Source of the DNA: VBDM01 sp035519135
Lineage (GTDB): Bacteria; Pseudomonadota; Gammaproteobacteria; Burkholderiales; SG8-39
Direction of reading: 5' to 3'
Length of the DNA: 64,000 bases
Assembly (NCBI GenBank): GCA_035519135.1
Contig: DATIWX010000004.1
Span: 186,001 to 250,000, forward strand
In this document: piece by piece, positions 19,705 to 27,577 of the stretch
How positions within the stretch are numbered: position 1 is the first letter of the stretch
How the letters are laid out: every line of letters starts with the position of its first letter
The notes under the pieces: model-generated
What the model was told of the DNA's origin: nothing
The model's database searches: none
The model's input: only the letters and a program-made list of their open reading frames with translations
Made by a program: the position numbers and the translations under genes

Positions 19705-21186
19705 ATGACTGAAGCAGAGTTTCAGCGGCTTGCCGCCCAGGGTTTCAACCGCGTTCCCCTAGTCGCAGAGACCTTCGCCGATCTCGACACGCCGCTTTCC
19801 CTCTACCTCAAGCTTGCCAATCGCTCCAACAGCTACCTGCTCGAGTCCGTCGAAGGGGGCGAGCGTTTCGGACGCTATTCGTTCATCGGACTCGCTGCGC
19901 AGGTGCGCCTGCGCGCGGTTGGGAGACTCGTGACCGTGACACACGGCGATGCGGTTGTCGAAAAGTCCCAGTCTGCGGATCCGCTCGGATTCGTGCGCGA
20001 GTTCCTGGGGCGCTATCGCGTCGCAGAGCTGCCCGGCCTTCCCCGGTTCTGCGGTGGCCTGGTCGGGTATTTCGGCTACGACGTCGTACGCTGGATCGAG
20101 CCCCGGCTCTCCGGAGGATGGCTCAAGCCCGATCCGCTGGGTTGCCCCGACATGCTCCTGCTGGTATCCGAGGAGCTCGCCGTCATCGACAACCTGTCCG
20201 GCAAGCTCTATCTCGTCGTCTATGCCGATCCGGCCAAGCCGCGTGCGTGGCACGATGCCCAGGCGCGCCTGCGGGAGTTGCTCGGCGCACTGAGGCTGCC
20301 GCTGTCCCTGCCGCCGGAGCGTCGCGACGCAGGCGCCGAGGTGACCTCCAATTTCGGCCCGGAGGCTTTTCGAGAGGCGGTCGGGCGCGCAATCCGCTAC
20401 GTCCGCGACGGCGACATCATGCAGGTCGTATTGTCACAGCGGTTTTCGCGACCCTACTCGGGAAGCCCCCTTTCGCTGTACCGCGCGTTGCGTTCGATCA
20501 ACCCTTCGCCTTACATGTTCTATCTTGATTTCGGCGACTTCCAGGTGGTCGGGGCGTCTCCCGAGATACTGGTGCGCCACGAGCACGGCACGGTGACGGT
20601 CAGGCCGATCGCCGGCACGCGGCCCCGGGGCGCGACGCGCGACGAGGACTTGGACCTCGAGCGAGAGCTGCTCGAGGATCCCAAGGAGCGCGCCGAGCAC
20701 GTGATGCTCGTCGATCTGGGCCGCAACGACGTCGGGCGCGTCGCCGCCACCGGAACCGTCCGGCTCACCGAAAAGATGATCGTCGAACGCTATTCGCATG
20801 TGATGCACATCGTGTCGAACGTCGAGGGCAGATTGATCGAGGGGCTGGATAGCCTGGACGTGCTGCGTGCGGCGTTTCCGGCCGGCACGGTCAGCGGCGC
20901 CCCCAAGGTGCGCGCGATGGAAATCATCGACGAGCTGGAGCGCGACAAGCGCGGTCTGTACGCGGGCGCGGTCGGGTACCTGGGCTTCAACGGGGATATG
21001 GACCTCGCCATCGCCATCCGCACGGCCTTGGTCAAGGCAGGGCAGATGCACGTTCAAGCCGGCGCGGGAATCGTGGCCGACTCGGTGCCAGAAAGCGAAT
21101 GGGAGGAGACGCGCGCCAAGGCCAGCGCCGTGCTTCGCGCCGCGGAGATTGCGATGAGCGGCATGGACGGGAGGGGGGGATCGTGA
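19705..21186 (+). CDS. trpE: Anthranilate synthase component I
   Basis: A 493-residue subunit that converts chorismate and ammonia to anthranilate, first step of tryptophan synthesis. The N-terminal domain carries LLESVEGGERFGRYSFIG, the Trp-feedback region (the usual LLES element). The catalytic chorismate-binding domain shows QVVLSQRFSRP, PSPYMFYLDFGDFQVVGASPE, RPIAGTRPRG and FPAGTVSGAPKVRAMEII. It is the first structural gene after the leader, and its stop overlaps the GTG of trpG. Likely under leader-peptide attenuation plus feedback. Confidence 0.98.
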   Translation: MTEAEFQRLAAQGFNRVPLVAETFADLDTPLSLYLKLANRSNSYLLESVEGGERFGRYSFIGLAAQVRLRAVGRLVTVTHGDAVVEKSQSADPLGFVREFLGRYRVAELPGLPRFCGGLVGYFGYDVVRWIEPRLSGGWLKPDPLGCPDMLLLVSEELAVIDNLSGKLYLVVYADPAKPRAWHDAQARLRELLGALRLPLSLPPERRDAGAEVTSNFGPEAFREAVGRAIRYVRDGDIMQVVLSQRFSRPYSGSPLSLYRALRSINPSPYMFYLDFGDFQVVGASPEILVRHEHGTVTVRPIAGTRPRGATRDEDLDLERELLEDPKERAEHVMLVDLGRNDVGRVAATGTVRLTEKMIVERYSHVMHIVSNVEGRLIEGLDSLDVLRAAFPAGTVSGAPKVRAMEIIDELERDKRGLYAGAVGYLGFNGDMDLAIAIRTALVKAGQMHVQAGAGIVADSVPESEWEETRAKASAVLRAAEIAMSGMDGRGGS

Positions 21187-21755
21187 TCTTGATGATCGAC
21201 AACTACGACTCCTTCACCTGGAATCTAGTGCAGTATCTGCGGGAACTGGGAACCCTGGTCAAGGTGGTTCGCAACGACGAGATCGGAACCGAGGACATCG
21301 ATGCGTTGCGGCCGACGGGCATCGTCATCTCGCCGGGACCCTGCACGCCCGCGGAGGCGGGCGTATCGATCGCCGCGATACGCGAGTTTTCCGGCAAGAT
21401 CCCGATTCTGGGCGTGTGCCTGGGGCATCAGGCGATCGGCCAGGCCTTCGGCGGCAAAGTGGGCCACGCGGCGAAGGTCGTCCACGGAAAGACGTCGACG
21501 ATCAGGCATTCGGGCAAGGGCTTGTTTCGCGGGCTCCCGGACCCTTTCACTGCCACCCGCTATCACTCCCTGGCCATACTGCGCGCGAGCCTGCCCGGCT
21601 GCCTGGAGGTCACCGCCGAGTCCGAGGACGGTGAGATCATGGGCGTTCGCCACCGCGAATTCGCCGTGGAGGGGGTGCAATTCCATCCCGAGTCCTTTCT
21701 CACGGAGCACGGACACGCGCTCTTGAAGAATTTCCTGCAACTGGAGGTGGCATGA
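21183..21755 (+). CDS. trpG: Anthranilate synthase component II (glutamine amidotransferase)
   Basis: A 190-residue class I amidotransferase that supplies ammonia to TrpE. The catalytic Cys is in LGVCLGHQAIGQ, the His-Glu pair in FAVEGVQFHPESFLTEHG, and the start VILMIDNYDSFTWNLVQYL is the family start. I use the GTG at 21183, which overlaps the trpE TGA (GTGA); ATG 21192 would cut a conserved strand. The stop overlaps trpD as ATGA. Cytosolic complex with TrpE. Confidence 0.97.
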   Translation: MILMIDNYDSFTWNLVQYLRELGTLVKVVRNDEIGTEDIDALRPTGIVISPGPCTPAEAGVSIAAIREFSGKIPILGVCLGHQAIGQAFGGKVGHAAKVVHGKTSTIRHSGKGLFRGLPDPFTATRYHSLAILRASLPGCLEVTAESEDGEIMGVRHREFAVEGVQFHPESFLTEHGHALLKNFLQLEVA

Positions 21756-22786
21756 GCATCACGGCCCAGGAAGCATTGGCGCGGACCATCGAGCACCGCG
21801 AGATATTCCACGACGAAATGCTCGATCTGATGCGCCAGATCATGAGCGGTCAGGTCTCGCCCGTGATGATCGCTGCCATCATCGTGGGCCTGCGGGTCAA
21901 GAAGGAAACGATCGGGGAGATCACTGCCGCGGCTCAGGTCATGCGCGAGCTCGCGACCCGAGTCACGGTGAAAGATACCGACAAGCTCGTCGACATCGTC
22001 GGAACGGGAGGAGACGGCGCGCATACGTTCAACATCTCAACGGCGTCCATGTTCGTCTGCGCCGCGGCGGGCGCGCGCGTCGCCAAGCACGGCAACCGCG
22101 CGGTATCTTCGCAATCGGGCAGCGCCGACGTGCTCGAAGCGCTGGGTGCCAATATCAACCTCAAGCCCGAGCAGGTCGGGCGCTGCATCGACGAAGTCGG
22201 CGTCGGGTTCATGTTCGCGCCGGCGCATCACGCTGCGATGAAGCACGCCGCACCGGTAAGGCGCGAGCTTGGCGTTCGCACCATCTTCAACATCCTCGGC
22301 CCGCTGACCAATCCAGCCGGCGCACAGATGCAGGTCATGGGCGTGTTTCACCCCGACCTTGTCGGCATCCAGATCCGGGTACTGCAGCGTCTCGGGGCCC
22401 AGCGCGCGATGACCGTTTACGGTCTTGAAGGACTGGACGAAATCTCGGTGAGCGGCCAGACGATGATCGGGGAGCTGAGGGAAGGGAAGATAGTCGAGTA
22501 CCTGGTCCATCCCGAGCGATTCGGCCTGCCCGTGCACGACCCGCGGGCGTTGCGTGTGGCGACGGTGGAGGAGTCCCGCAAGGTGGTCGTGGCGGCGCTG
22601 GAGAATGCCCCGGGCCCGGCCCGCGATATCGTGGCGCTGAACGCCGGTGCTGCCATCTATATCGCTGGTCAGGCGCCGAGCTTCGAGGACGGCGTGGAGA
22701 GGGCCTTCGAGCTGATCAAGAGCGGTGCTGCGCGTGCCAAGCTCGAGGCGTTCGTCAGGTTCACGCAACAACTCGCGCGTGGCTGA
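21752..22786 (+). CDS. trpD: Anthranilate phosphoribosyltransferase
   Basis: A 344-residue enzyme that joins anthranilate to PRPP. The PRPP site is DIVGTGGDGAHTFNIST, with KHGNRAVSSQSGSADVLEALG and VGFMFAPAHHAAMKHAAPVR following. The N-terminal helical domain (MSGQVSPVMIAAIIVGLRVK) is intact. Third gene of the trp operon; overlaps trpG by 4 and trpC by 8 bases. Confidence 0.98.
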   Translation: MSITAQEALARTIEHREIFHDEMLDLMRQIMSGQVSPVMIAAIIVGLRVKKETIGEITAAAQVMRELATRVTVKDTDKLVDIVGTGGDGAHTFNISTASMFVCAAAGARVAKHGNRAVSSQSGSADVLEALGANINLKPEQVGRCIDEVGVGFMFAPAHHAAMKHAAPVRRELGVRTIFNILGPLTNPAGAQMQVMGVFHPDLVGIQIRVLQRLGAQRAMTVYGLEGLDEISVSGQTMIGELREGKIVEYLVHPERFGLPVHDPRALRVATVEESRKVVVAALENAPGPARDIVALNAGAAIYIAGQAPSFEDGVERAFELIKSGAARAKLEAFVRFTQQLARG

Positions 22787-23567
22787 CATCCTGGAGAGGA
22801 TTCTCGCCGTCAAGGCCGAGGAGATCGCGAAGGCGAAGGGAAGAATCGGCGCGACCTTGATGCGGCGTCGTGCGGAAGAGGCCGACAAGCCCCGGGACTT
22901 TACGGGAGCGCTGCGCCGGAAGATCGCGGCCGGCCTGCCCGCGGTGATCGCCGAGATCAAGAAGGCAAGCCCCAGCAAGGGCCTGCTGCGGGAGCAATTC
23001 GATCCCGCTGCGATCGCGCGCTCCTATGCGGAGCACGGAGCCGCCTGCCTGTCGGTGCTGACCGACCAACGTTTCTTCCAGGGTTGCACCGAGGATCTCG
23101 CCGCGGCACGCAGCGCCTGCGAGCTTCCGGTCCTGCGGAAAGACTTCATCGTCGATCCCTACCAGATCCACGAATCGCGAGCGCAGGGCGCCGATTGCGT
23201 GCTCTTGATCGTCGCTGCCCTCGACTTGCCGCGCATGCTGGAGCTCGAGTCCGCCGCCGTTTCGCTAGGGATGGCGGTTCTGGTCGAGGTGCATAACCGC
23301 GCCGAGCTCGACCTGGCACTGCGGCTCGCGACCCCGCTCATCGGTATCAACAACCGCGACTTGCGCACCTTTGAGACGAAGCTCGAAATCACCCTGAGCC
23401 TCGCCCCTCAGGTTCCGGCACCGCGCATCGTAGTGACCGAAAGCGGGATACTCGCGCCTGAACACGCGCACCGGCTGCGAAAGGGAGGCGTGCAGGCTTT
23501 TTTGGTCGGTGAAGCCTTCATGCGCGCAGCAGATCCGGGTGGCGAACTCGCGCATTTCTTTCTTTAA
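22779..23567 (+). CDS. trpC: Indole-3-glycerol phosphate synthase
   Basis: A 262-residue TIM barrel that closes the indole ring. Motifs are PAVIAEIKKASPSKG, AACLSVLTDQRFFQG, LPVLRKDFIVDPYQIHE, LVEVHNRAELDLAL, IGINNRDLRTFET and VTESGIL, covering the catalytic Lys and Glu residues. It starts with GTG 22779 inside the end of trpD; upstream ORF sequence is not family-like. It is monofunctional, without a fused TrpF. trpF, trpB and trpA are not in the window, as in other betaproteobacteria where they form a second cluster. Confidence 0.97.
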   Translation: MADILERILAVKAEEIAKAKGRIGATLMRRRAEEADKPRDFTGALRRKIAAGLPAVIAEIKKASPSKGLLREQFDPAAIARSYAEHGAACLSVLTDQRFFQGCTEDLAAARSACELPVLRKDFIVDPYQIHESRAQGADCVLLIVAALDLPRMLELESAAVSLGMAVLVEVHNRAELDLALRLATPLIGINNRDLRTFETKLEITLSLAPQVPAPRIVVTESGILAPEHAHRLRKGGVQAFLVGEAFMRAADPGGELAHFFL

Positions 23568-23762
23568 CCAACTGATGTGAAAGTATATTCCAGCAGAAGT
23601 TGCATGAATACAACAACCATTGCCGGTTCATGCGCAAAAAATCACACTTGTTATTGAGCTTGAAAGACTGGATTGGCAGAATTGCAACAGCCCATGTTCA
23701 GGGTTAAAGCGGGCGGTGCAGCTTGGCTGCCTTCGAGTCAAATAGAAGAGGAGATATTCTCG

Positions 23763-25127
23763 ATGAACAAGAAGCTAATGGCACTGGCGGTTGCCGGCGC
23801 GCTAACGGCGCCGGGACTCGTTGTCGCGCAAGTCCCGACGACGCTCACGGCACAACCCGGCGTAGCCTCCAATGCCGGCATCACGTTGTATGGGCGGGTC
23901 GATGAGACCGTCATGTACGACCAGTTCAAAGGCGCGGCGAATACGGCAATTTCTGATGTGAAGAAGTCGGACCTCTATTCGCCTGGCAACGCCATGGGCG
24001 TCAAAGGCCGGGAAGACCTGGGCGGTGGCACGGCAGCCTGGTTCCAGCTCGAGATCGGCGTGTGGCCGTCCGAGCGTCTGGAAACGTCGACGGTCACCGG
24101 CAACAACTGGGGCGGGCGCAATTCGGGCATCGGCATCTCCAGCGGCGCCGGCGACATCATGTTCGGCGTGTGGGACACGCCCTACAAGGCGGTCGACTTC
24201 GTGTGGAACTCCATCAATTCCGGCGGTTTCTCTGCCGGCGGGGTCATCATGAACATGGCCGATTCCACCGGCGCTCTGAACAACGCCCTGTGCACGAACG
24301 CTGTTAGCAACGGTACCGGCAGCGTCACCACGGGGGCGAACGGCGTGTGCGTAACCGAAGCGACGGCCAGCAATACGGCATGGTCGCGGCGCGTCAGCAA
24401 TTCCGTTCAGTACTGGTCGCCCGTGATGAGCGGTTTCCAGGTCAAAGTGATGACCGCCCTGGCGAACTATCAGTCTCCGGGCAACGTCGCGTTCGCCTCC
24501 GGCCTGCCGAAGCCCAAGGAATACTCCGCCAATGCAACCTGGGCGCGCGGACCGCTGTCGGTCGGGCTCGGGTATGACTACCACGAGGGGCTGCGCCCGG
24601 GTACTGCTGCGGGCCAGAACGCCAACCCGAAGGATAGCGCGGTGCAGATCGGCGCGAAGTGGAATTTCGGGCCGGGCGAGATCGGCGCGGGCTACGAGCA
24701 GATCACCTACGGGAACAGCGCAGCCAGCGGCGCCACGGACAATGGGATGAAAGTCCCGGCGTACGTCGTCAACGGCAGATTCAACGCAGGCCCGGGCGCG
24801 TTCTGGGCCAGCTACTCCGGTTCGGACGCCAAGAGCTGCAGTACGACTAACACAACGGCGACCAGCATCGGCACCGCGGTCTGCGGCGTGAAGGCGAAGG
24901 AGTATTCGATCGGCTACGACTACATCCTGTCGAAGCGCACCAAGATGTACATCGCTTTCAACAAGATCGACAACGGCACAACGACGCTCGGTAACGGAAG
25001 CGTAGTCGGCTCGAGCTACTACTACATCGCCGGCCCGGCGGCGAACGCCAACAACGGGACGGGCGGCGCTCTTGCCGCGGGCACGGACGTGACCACGTAC
25101 GGGCTTGGCATTCAGCACGTGTTCTGA
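23763..25127 (+). CDS. Gram-negative general porin (Burkholderia type)
   Basis: A 454-residue outer-membrane porin precursor. The signal peptide is MNKKLMALAVAGALTAPGLV then VAQ; the mature protein begins with the typical ITLYGRVDETVMYDQF strand and has MGVKGREDLGGGTAAWFQLE, the first hairpin signature. It ends in YGLGIQHVF with the C-terminal aromatic residue needed for barrel assembly. Long loops rich in Thr, Asn and Ala occur near residues 165-215 and 360-390. AGAGGAGA precedes the ATG. It has its own 195-base upstream region and a strong terminator, so it is probably monocistronic and highly expressed. Confidence 0.94.
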   Translation: MNKKLMALAVAGALTAPGLVVAQVPTTLTAQPGVASNAGITLYGRVDETVMYDQFKGAANTAISDVKKSDLYSPGNAMGVKGREDLGGGTAAWFQLEIGVWPSERLETSTVTGNNWGGRNSGIGISSGAGDIMFGVWDTPYKAVDFVWNSINSGGFSAGGVIMNMADSTGALNNALCTNAVSNGTGSVTTGANGVCVTEATASNTAWSRRVSNSVQYWSPVMSGFQVKVMTALANYQSPGNVAFASGLPKPKEYSANATWARGPLSVGLGYDYHEGLRPGTAAGQNANPKDSAVQIGAKWNFGPGEIGAGYEQITYGNSAASGATDNGMKVPAYVVNGRFNAGPGAFWASYSGSDAKSCSTTNTTATSIGTAVCGVKAKEYSIGYDYILSKRTKMYIAFNKIDNGTTTLGNGSVVGSSYYYIAGPAANANNGTGGALAAGTDVTTYGLGIQHVF

Positions 25128-25146
25128 TCCATCTGCAACGGTCAGG

Positions 25147-25173
25147 AAAGGCGCCTTCGGGCGCCTTTTTTTT
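25147..25173 (+). terminator. Rho-independent terminator of the porin gene
   Basis: AAGGCGCC, a TTCG tetraloop, GGCGCCTT and a run of eight T, starting about 20 bases after the porin stop. A textbook intrinsic terminator. Confidence 0.93.
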
Positions 25174-25247
25174 GGCCGGATGCTTGCGAGCGAACCGGCT
25201 TGGGATACCATCTGCAAACGGAAGAAACGGACAATCTCGGTCGCAGT

Positions 25248-25895
25248 ATGGAATTCTCGCCCGGCGGGCGCTTTGATCTGGATCGGTGTATCTCGAACCT
25301 CGACACGGTAGTGCGCGTCCTGTTCGGAGAACCCGTCGCACGCAGGCCCAGCCCGGCCGATGGGACTCCCGAGGACAATCTGGAGGAGGCGGCACGTCGC
25401 CAGGCAGCGGCGCTGATGCGAGTCAACCACTGCGGCGAGGTCTGCGCGCAGGCGCTCTACCAGGGTCAGGCGCTTGCGTCTTCGAACGAGGTGGTGAGGA
25501 GGGCGCTCGACAAGGCGGCGCGCGAGGAGAGCGACCATCTGGCCTGGAGCGCCGAGCGTGTGCGGGAGCTCGACGGCCGCCTGAGCGTGCTGAACCCGCT
25601 CTGGTACGCAGGTTCATTTGCGCTGGGATACGTGGCCGGACGGCTCGGTGAAGACTGGAACCTGGGATTCCTCGCGGAAACCGAGCGCCAGGTCGAGCAA
25701 CACCTGGACGGACACCTGGACCGGCTTGGGGATCGCGACACGAAGACGCGCGCGGTCATCGAGGGCATGCGGCGCGAGGAAGCGGAGCACCGGCGTACCG
25801 CCGAGAGACTCGGCGCACGCGAGCTACCCAACGCGGCGCGCGTCGCGATGCGCCTGGCCGCGCGAGTCATGACGACCTTGTCGTATCGGATCTAG
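25248..25895 (+). CDS. coq7: Coq7-family demethoxyubiquinone hydroxylase
   Basis: A 215-residue diiron monooxygenase of ubiquinone biosynthesis (hydroxylation of 2-polyprenyl-3-methyl-6-methoxy-1,4-benzoquinol). Carboxylate and His ligands are in VNHCGEVCAQALYQGQ, AREESDHLAW, ETERQVEQHL and MRREEAEHRRTA. A longer frame reaches 25200, but ATG 25248 (MEFSPGGRFDLDR) fits the family. In betaproteobacteria Coq7 replaces the UbiF step, so the UbiH-like gene at 11352 probably does another ring position. Peripheral membrane protein. Confidence 0.94.
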   Translation: MEFSPGGRFDLDRCISNLDTVVRVLFGEPVARRPSPADGTPEDNLEEAARRQAAALMRVNHCGEVCAQALYQGQALASSNEVVRRALDKAAREESDHLAWSAERVRELDGRLSVLNPLWYAGSFALGYVAGRLGEDWNLGFLAETERQVEQHLDGHLDRLGDRDTKTRAVIEGMRREEAEHRRTAERLGARELPNAARVAMRLAARVMTTLSYRI

Positions 25896-25901
25896 AGCTT
25901 C

Positions 25902-26324
25902 CTACTCGGCTACGATCTCGTAGTCGTGCGAGATGTCGGCCGTCTTGCCGAGCATGATCGAGGCGGAGCAATACTTGTTGTGGGAGAGCTTGATCGCGCT
26001 TTCCACCAGAGACGGCTTCAAGTCTTTTCCCCGCACGACGAAATGCATGTGAATCTTTGTGAACACCTTGGGATCCGTACCCGCGCGCTCGGCGGTCAGC
26101 CGTACCTCGCAGGCTGAGACCTGCTGGCCACTTTTCCTCAGGATCACCACCACGTCGTACGCGGTGCAGCCTCCCGTGCCGGCAAGGACTGTCTCCATCG
26201 GTCGCGGCCCGAGGTTGCGTCCTCCCCCGTCGGGCGCGCCATCCATTACAAAGGCGTGGCCGCTTTCGGTTTCTGCTACAAAGCTCATGCCCTCGGGACC
26301 GATCCACTTTACTTTGCATTCCAT
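25902..26324 (-). CDS. OsmC-family protein
   Basis: A 140-residue OsmC/Ohr-fold protein. The two redox Cys are in AGTGGCTAYDVV and NKYCSASIMLG, the spacing expected for thiol peroxidases of this family. It belongs to the YhfA-like side of OsmC (MSFVAETESGHAFVMDG, LGPRPMETVLAG), whose substrate is not settled. ATG 26324 follows AAGGAAAGACGAG. It is convergent with coq7 and divergent from the sRNA candidate. A 12-bp perfect palindrome lies in its upstream region and may be an operator. Confidence 0.9.
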   Translation of the reverse strand: MECKVKWIGPEGMSFVAETESGHAFVMDGAPDGGGRNLGPRPMETVLAGTGGCTAYDVVVILRKSGQQVSACEVRLTAERAGTDPKVFTKIHMHFVVRGKDLKPSLVESAIKLSHNKYCSASIMLGKTADISHDYEIVAE

Positions 26325-26382
26325 CTCGTCTTTCCTTTGCCAAGAGCGAAGCTGGGAGAAGCGCCCGTAACGCATTGAATAT

Positions 26383-26394
26383 GAATACGTATTC
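26383..26394. promoter_or_regulatory. Palindrome upstream of the osmC-like gene
   Basis: GAATACGTATTC is a perfect 12-bp palindrome, about 60 bases before the osmC-like ATG and overlapping a minus-strand TAGAAT that could serve as its -10 box. Position and symmetry suggest a repressor or activator site; the protein that binds is unknown. Confidence 0.35.
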
Positions 26395-26436
26395 TATGCG
26401 ATTGGCGCCATATTGTCGCATTGCGGCAAATAATTC

Positions 26437-26464
26437 TTGCACTGCACAAACGCGGCCTTATAAT
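26437..26464 (+). promoter_or_regulatory. Promoter of the small RNA candidate
   Basis: TTGCAC (26437-26442) and a consensus TATAAT (26459-26464), spacer 16. The predicted start is near 26471, just before the folded RNA that ends at the T-run at 26554. Confidence 0.75.
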
Positions 26465-26470
26465 GTGCTG

Positions 26471-26554
26471 GTGATGGGCGTCAAGCGCCCAATCTCCTCC
26501 ACCCTCCTCCTTTGGTGGATCTTCGGCGCAGCTTTCCAAGCTGCGCTTTTTTTT
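26471..26554 (+). ncRNA. Small RNA candidate with anti-Shine-Dalgarno loop
   Basis: About 84 bases with its own consensus promoter and a strong intrinsic terminator. Hairpin 1: GGGCG 26476-26480 with CGCCC 26486-26490. Hairpin 2: TCCACC 26498-26503 with GGTGGA 26514-26519, loop CTCCTCCTTT. Hairpin 3: perfect 9-bp GCGCAGCTT / AAGCTGCGC (26526-26546) then eight T. CTCCTCC, complementary to the Shine-Dalgarno sequence, occurs twice (26494-26500, 26504-26510), the second copy exposed in the loop. I recall an Rfam family called betaproteobacteria toxic small RNA with such a motif; I cannot confirm membership here. It sits directly before the rplM promoter. Confidence 0.75.
26526..26554 (+). terminator. 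Intrinsic terminator of the small RNA
   Basis: Nine perfect base pairs with a 3-base loop, followed by eight T. It separates the small RNA from the rplM promoter 27 bases downstream. Confidence 0.92.
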
Positions 26555-26580
26555 GGTTGGCTGGTGCTCTGCAACTGAGT

Positions 26581-26609
26581 TTGACACGTTGCTACTTGTT
26601 CAATAAAAT
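26581..26609 (+). promoter_or_regulatory. rplM-rpsI promoter
   Basis: Perfect TTGACA (26581-26586), 17-base spacer and TAAAAT (26604-26609). This near-consensus sigma-70 promoter gives a predicted RNA start near 26616 and a short leader before ATG 26650, as expected for a ribosomal protein operon. Confidence 0.85.
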
Positions 26610-26649
26610 CACGCGCTTCCGCTGGATTCCAGCCCGCAAGATCCTGTCT

Positions 26650-27084
26650 ATGACCACATTCTCGGCAAAGCCGCACGAAGTCAAGCGCGACTGGTACTTG
26701 GTTGACGCGAGCGGCAAGGTGCTCGGAAGGCTTGCCGCAGAAATTGCGCGCCGCTTGAGGGGCAAGCACAAGCCCGAGTTTACCCCCCACGTAGACCTCG
26801 GCGATTACATCGTCGTGGTCAATGCGGGGAAGCTTCGCGTTACTGGCAACAAGAGCGAGGCCAAGGTTTATTACCGCCATAGCACCTACCCTGGCGGTGT
26901 GTACGCGACCACGTTCGGTAAGATGCAGGCGCGGTTTCCCACGCGCGCCCTAGAAGTTGCAGTTAAAGGTATGTTGCCCAAAGGGCCGCTTGGATACGCG
27001 ATGCTGAAGAAGCTGAAAGTCTATCCAGACGGCCGGCACCCACACTCGGCTCAACAGCCGAAGGCTTTGGAGATCAACGCATGA
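26650..27084 (+). CDS. rplM: 50S ribosomal protein L13
   Basis: A 144-residue ribosomal protein; L13 binds 23S rRNA early in large-subunit assembly. Recognisable blocks are KRDWYLVDASGKVLGRLA, RGKHKPEFTPHVDLGDYIVV, VYYRHSTYPGG and GMLPKGPLGYAMLKKLKVY. ATG 26650 gives the family start; the frame upstream runs through the sRNA terminator and is not coding. It overlaps rpsI as ATGA. Confidence 0.98.
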   Translation: MTTFSAKPHEVKRDWYLVDASGKVLGRLAAEIARRLRGKHKPEFTPHVDLGDYIVVVNAGKLRVTGNKSEAKVYYRHSTYPGGVYATTFGKMQARFPTRALEVAVKGMLPKGPLGYAMLKKLKVYPDGRHPHSAQQPKALEINA

Positions 27085-27473
27085 TCGGGCAGTACTACTA
27101 CGGGACCGGGCGGCGGAAGAGCGCTGTAGCTCGGGTGTTCATCAAACCGGGGAAGGGCGATTTCATTGTCAACGATCAGCCTGCGAACGAGTACTTTGCG
27201 CGGGAGACGGGACAGATGGTCGTGCGTCAGCCGCTCGTGTTGACGGAAAAGTTGACGCAGTTCGACGTCATGGTCAACGTGACAGGCGGGGGCGAATTTG
27301 GGCAGGCGGGTGCCGTGCGCCACGGACTGACGCGTGCGCTGATCGAGTACGATCCGACACTCAAGCCCCTGCTGAGCAAGGCAGGGCTTGTAACCCGGGA
27401 CGCGCGCGAGGTCGAGCGAAAGAAGGTCGGGCTGCACAAAGCGCGGCGGCGCAAGCAATATTCCAAACGCTGA
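27081..27473 (+). CDS. rpsI: 30S ribosomal protein S9
   Basis: A 130-residue protein. Blocks are YYYGTGRRKSAVARVFIKPG, GGGEFGQAGAVRHGLTRAL, RDAREVERKKVGLHKARRRK and the terminal QYSKR tail that reaches the P-site tRNA. Second gene of the rplM-rpsI operon, followed by an intrinsic terminator. Confidence 0.98.
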   Translation: MIGQYYYGTGRRKSAVARVFIKPGKGDFIVNDQPANEYFARETGQMVVRQPLVLTEKLTQFDVMVNVTGGGEFGQAGAVRHGLTRALIEYDPTLKPLLSKAGLVTRDAREVERKKVGLHKARRRKQYSKR

Positions 27474-27494
27474 TGTTCGAAGGATCGCACAGGA

Positions 27495-27518
27495 AAGCCG
27501 CCCTAGGGCGGCTTTTTT
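27495..27518 (+). terminator. Terminator of rplM-rpsI
   Basis: GCCGCCCTAGGGCGGC is a perfect 16-base palindrome (loop CTAG) followed by six T, about 20 bases after the rpsI stop. Confidence 0.92.
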
Positions 27519-27577
27519 GTTTGCAGTTGTGTGGGGCGGGAATGTTCCCCGCGCTGCCGAATCCAAGCTGAGGTCGA

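Noticed and set aside
23602..23633. Stem GCATGAA/TTCATGC between trpC and the porin gene as a trp terminator
   Set aside because: Seven pairs with an 18-base loop and no T-run on either strand, so it does not qualify as an intrinsic terminator.
23674..23690. Possible sigma-54 site (TTGGCAGAATTGCA) before the porin gene
   Set aside because: The GG and GC elements are too close together for RpoN binding.
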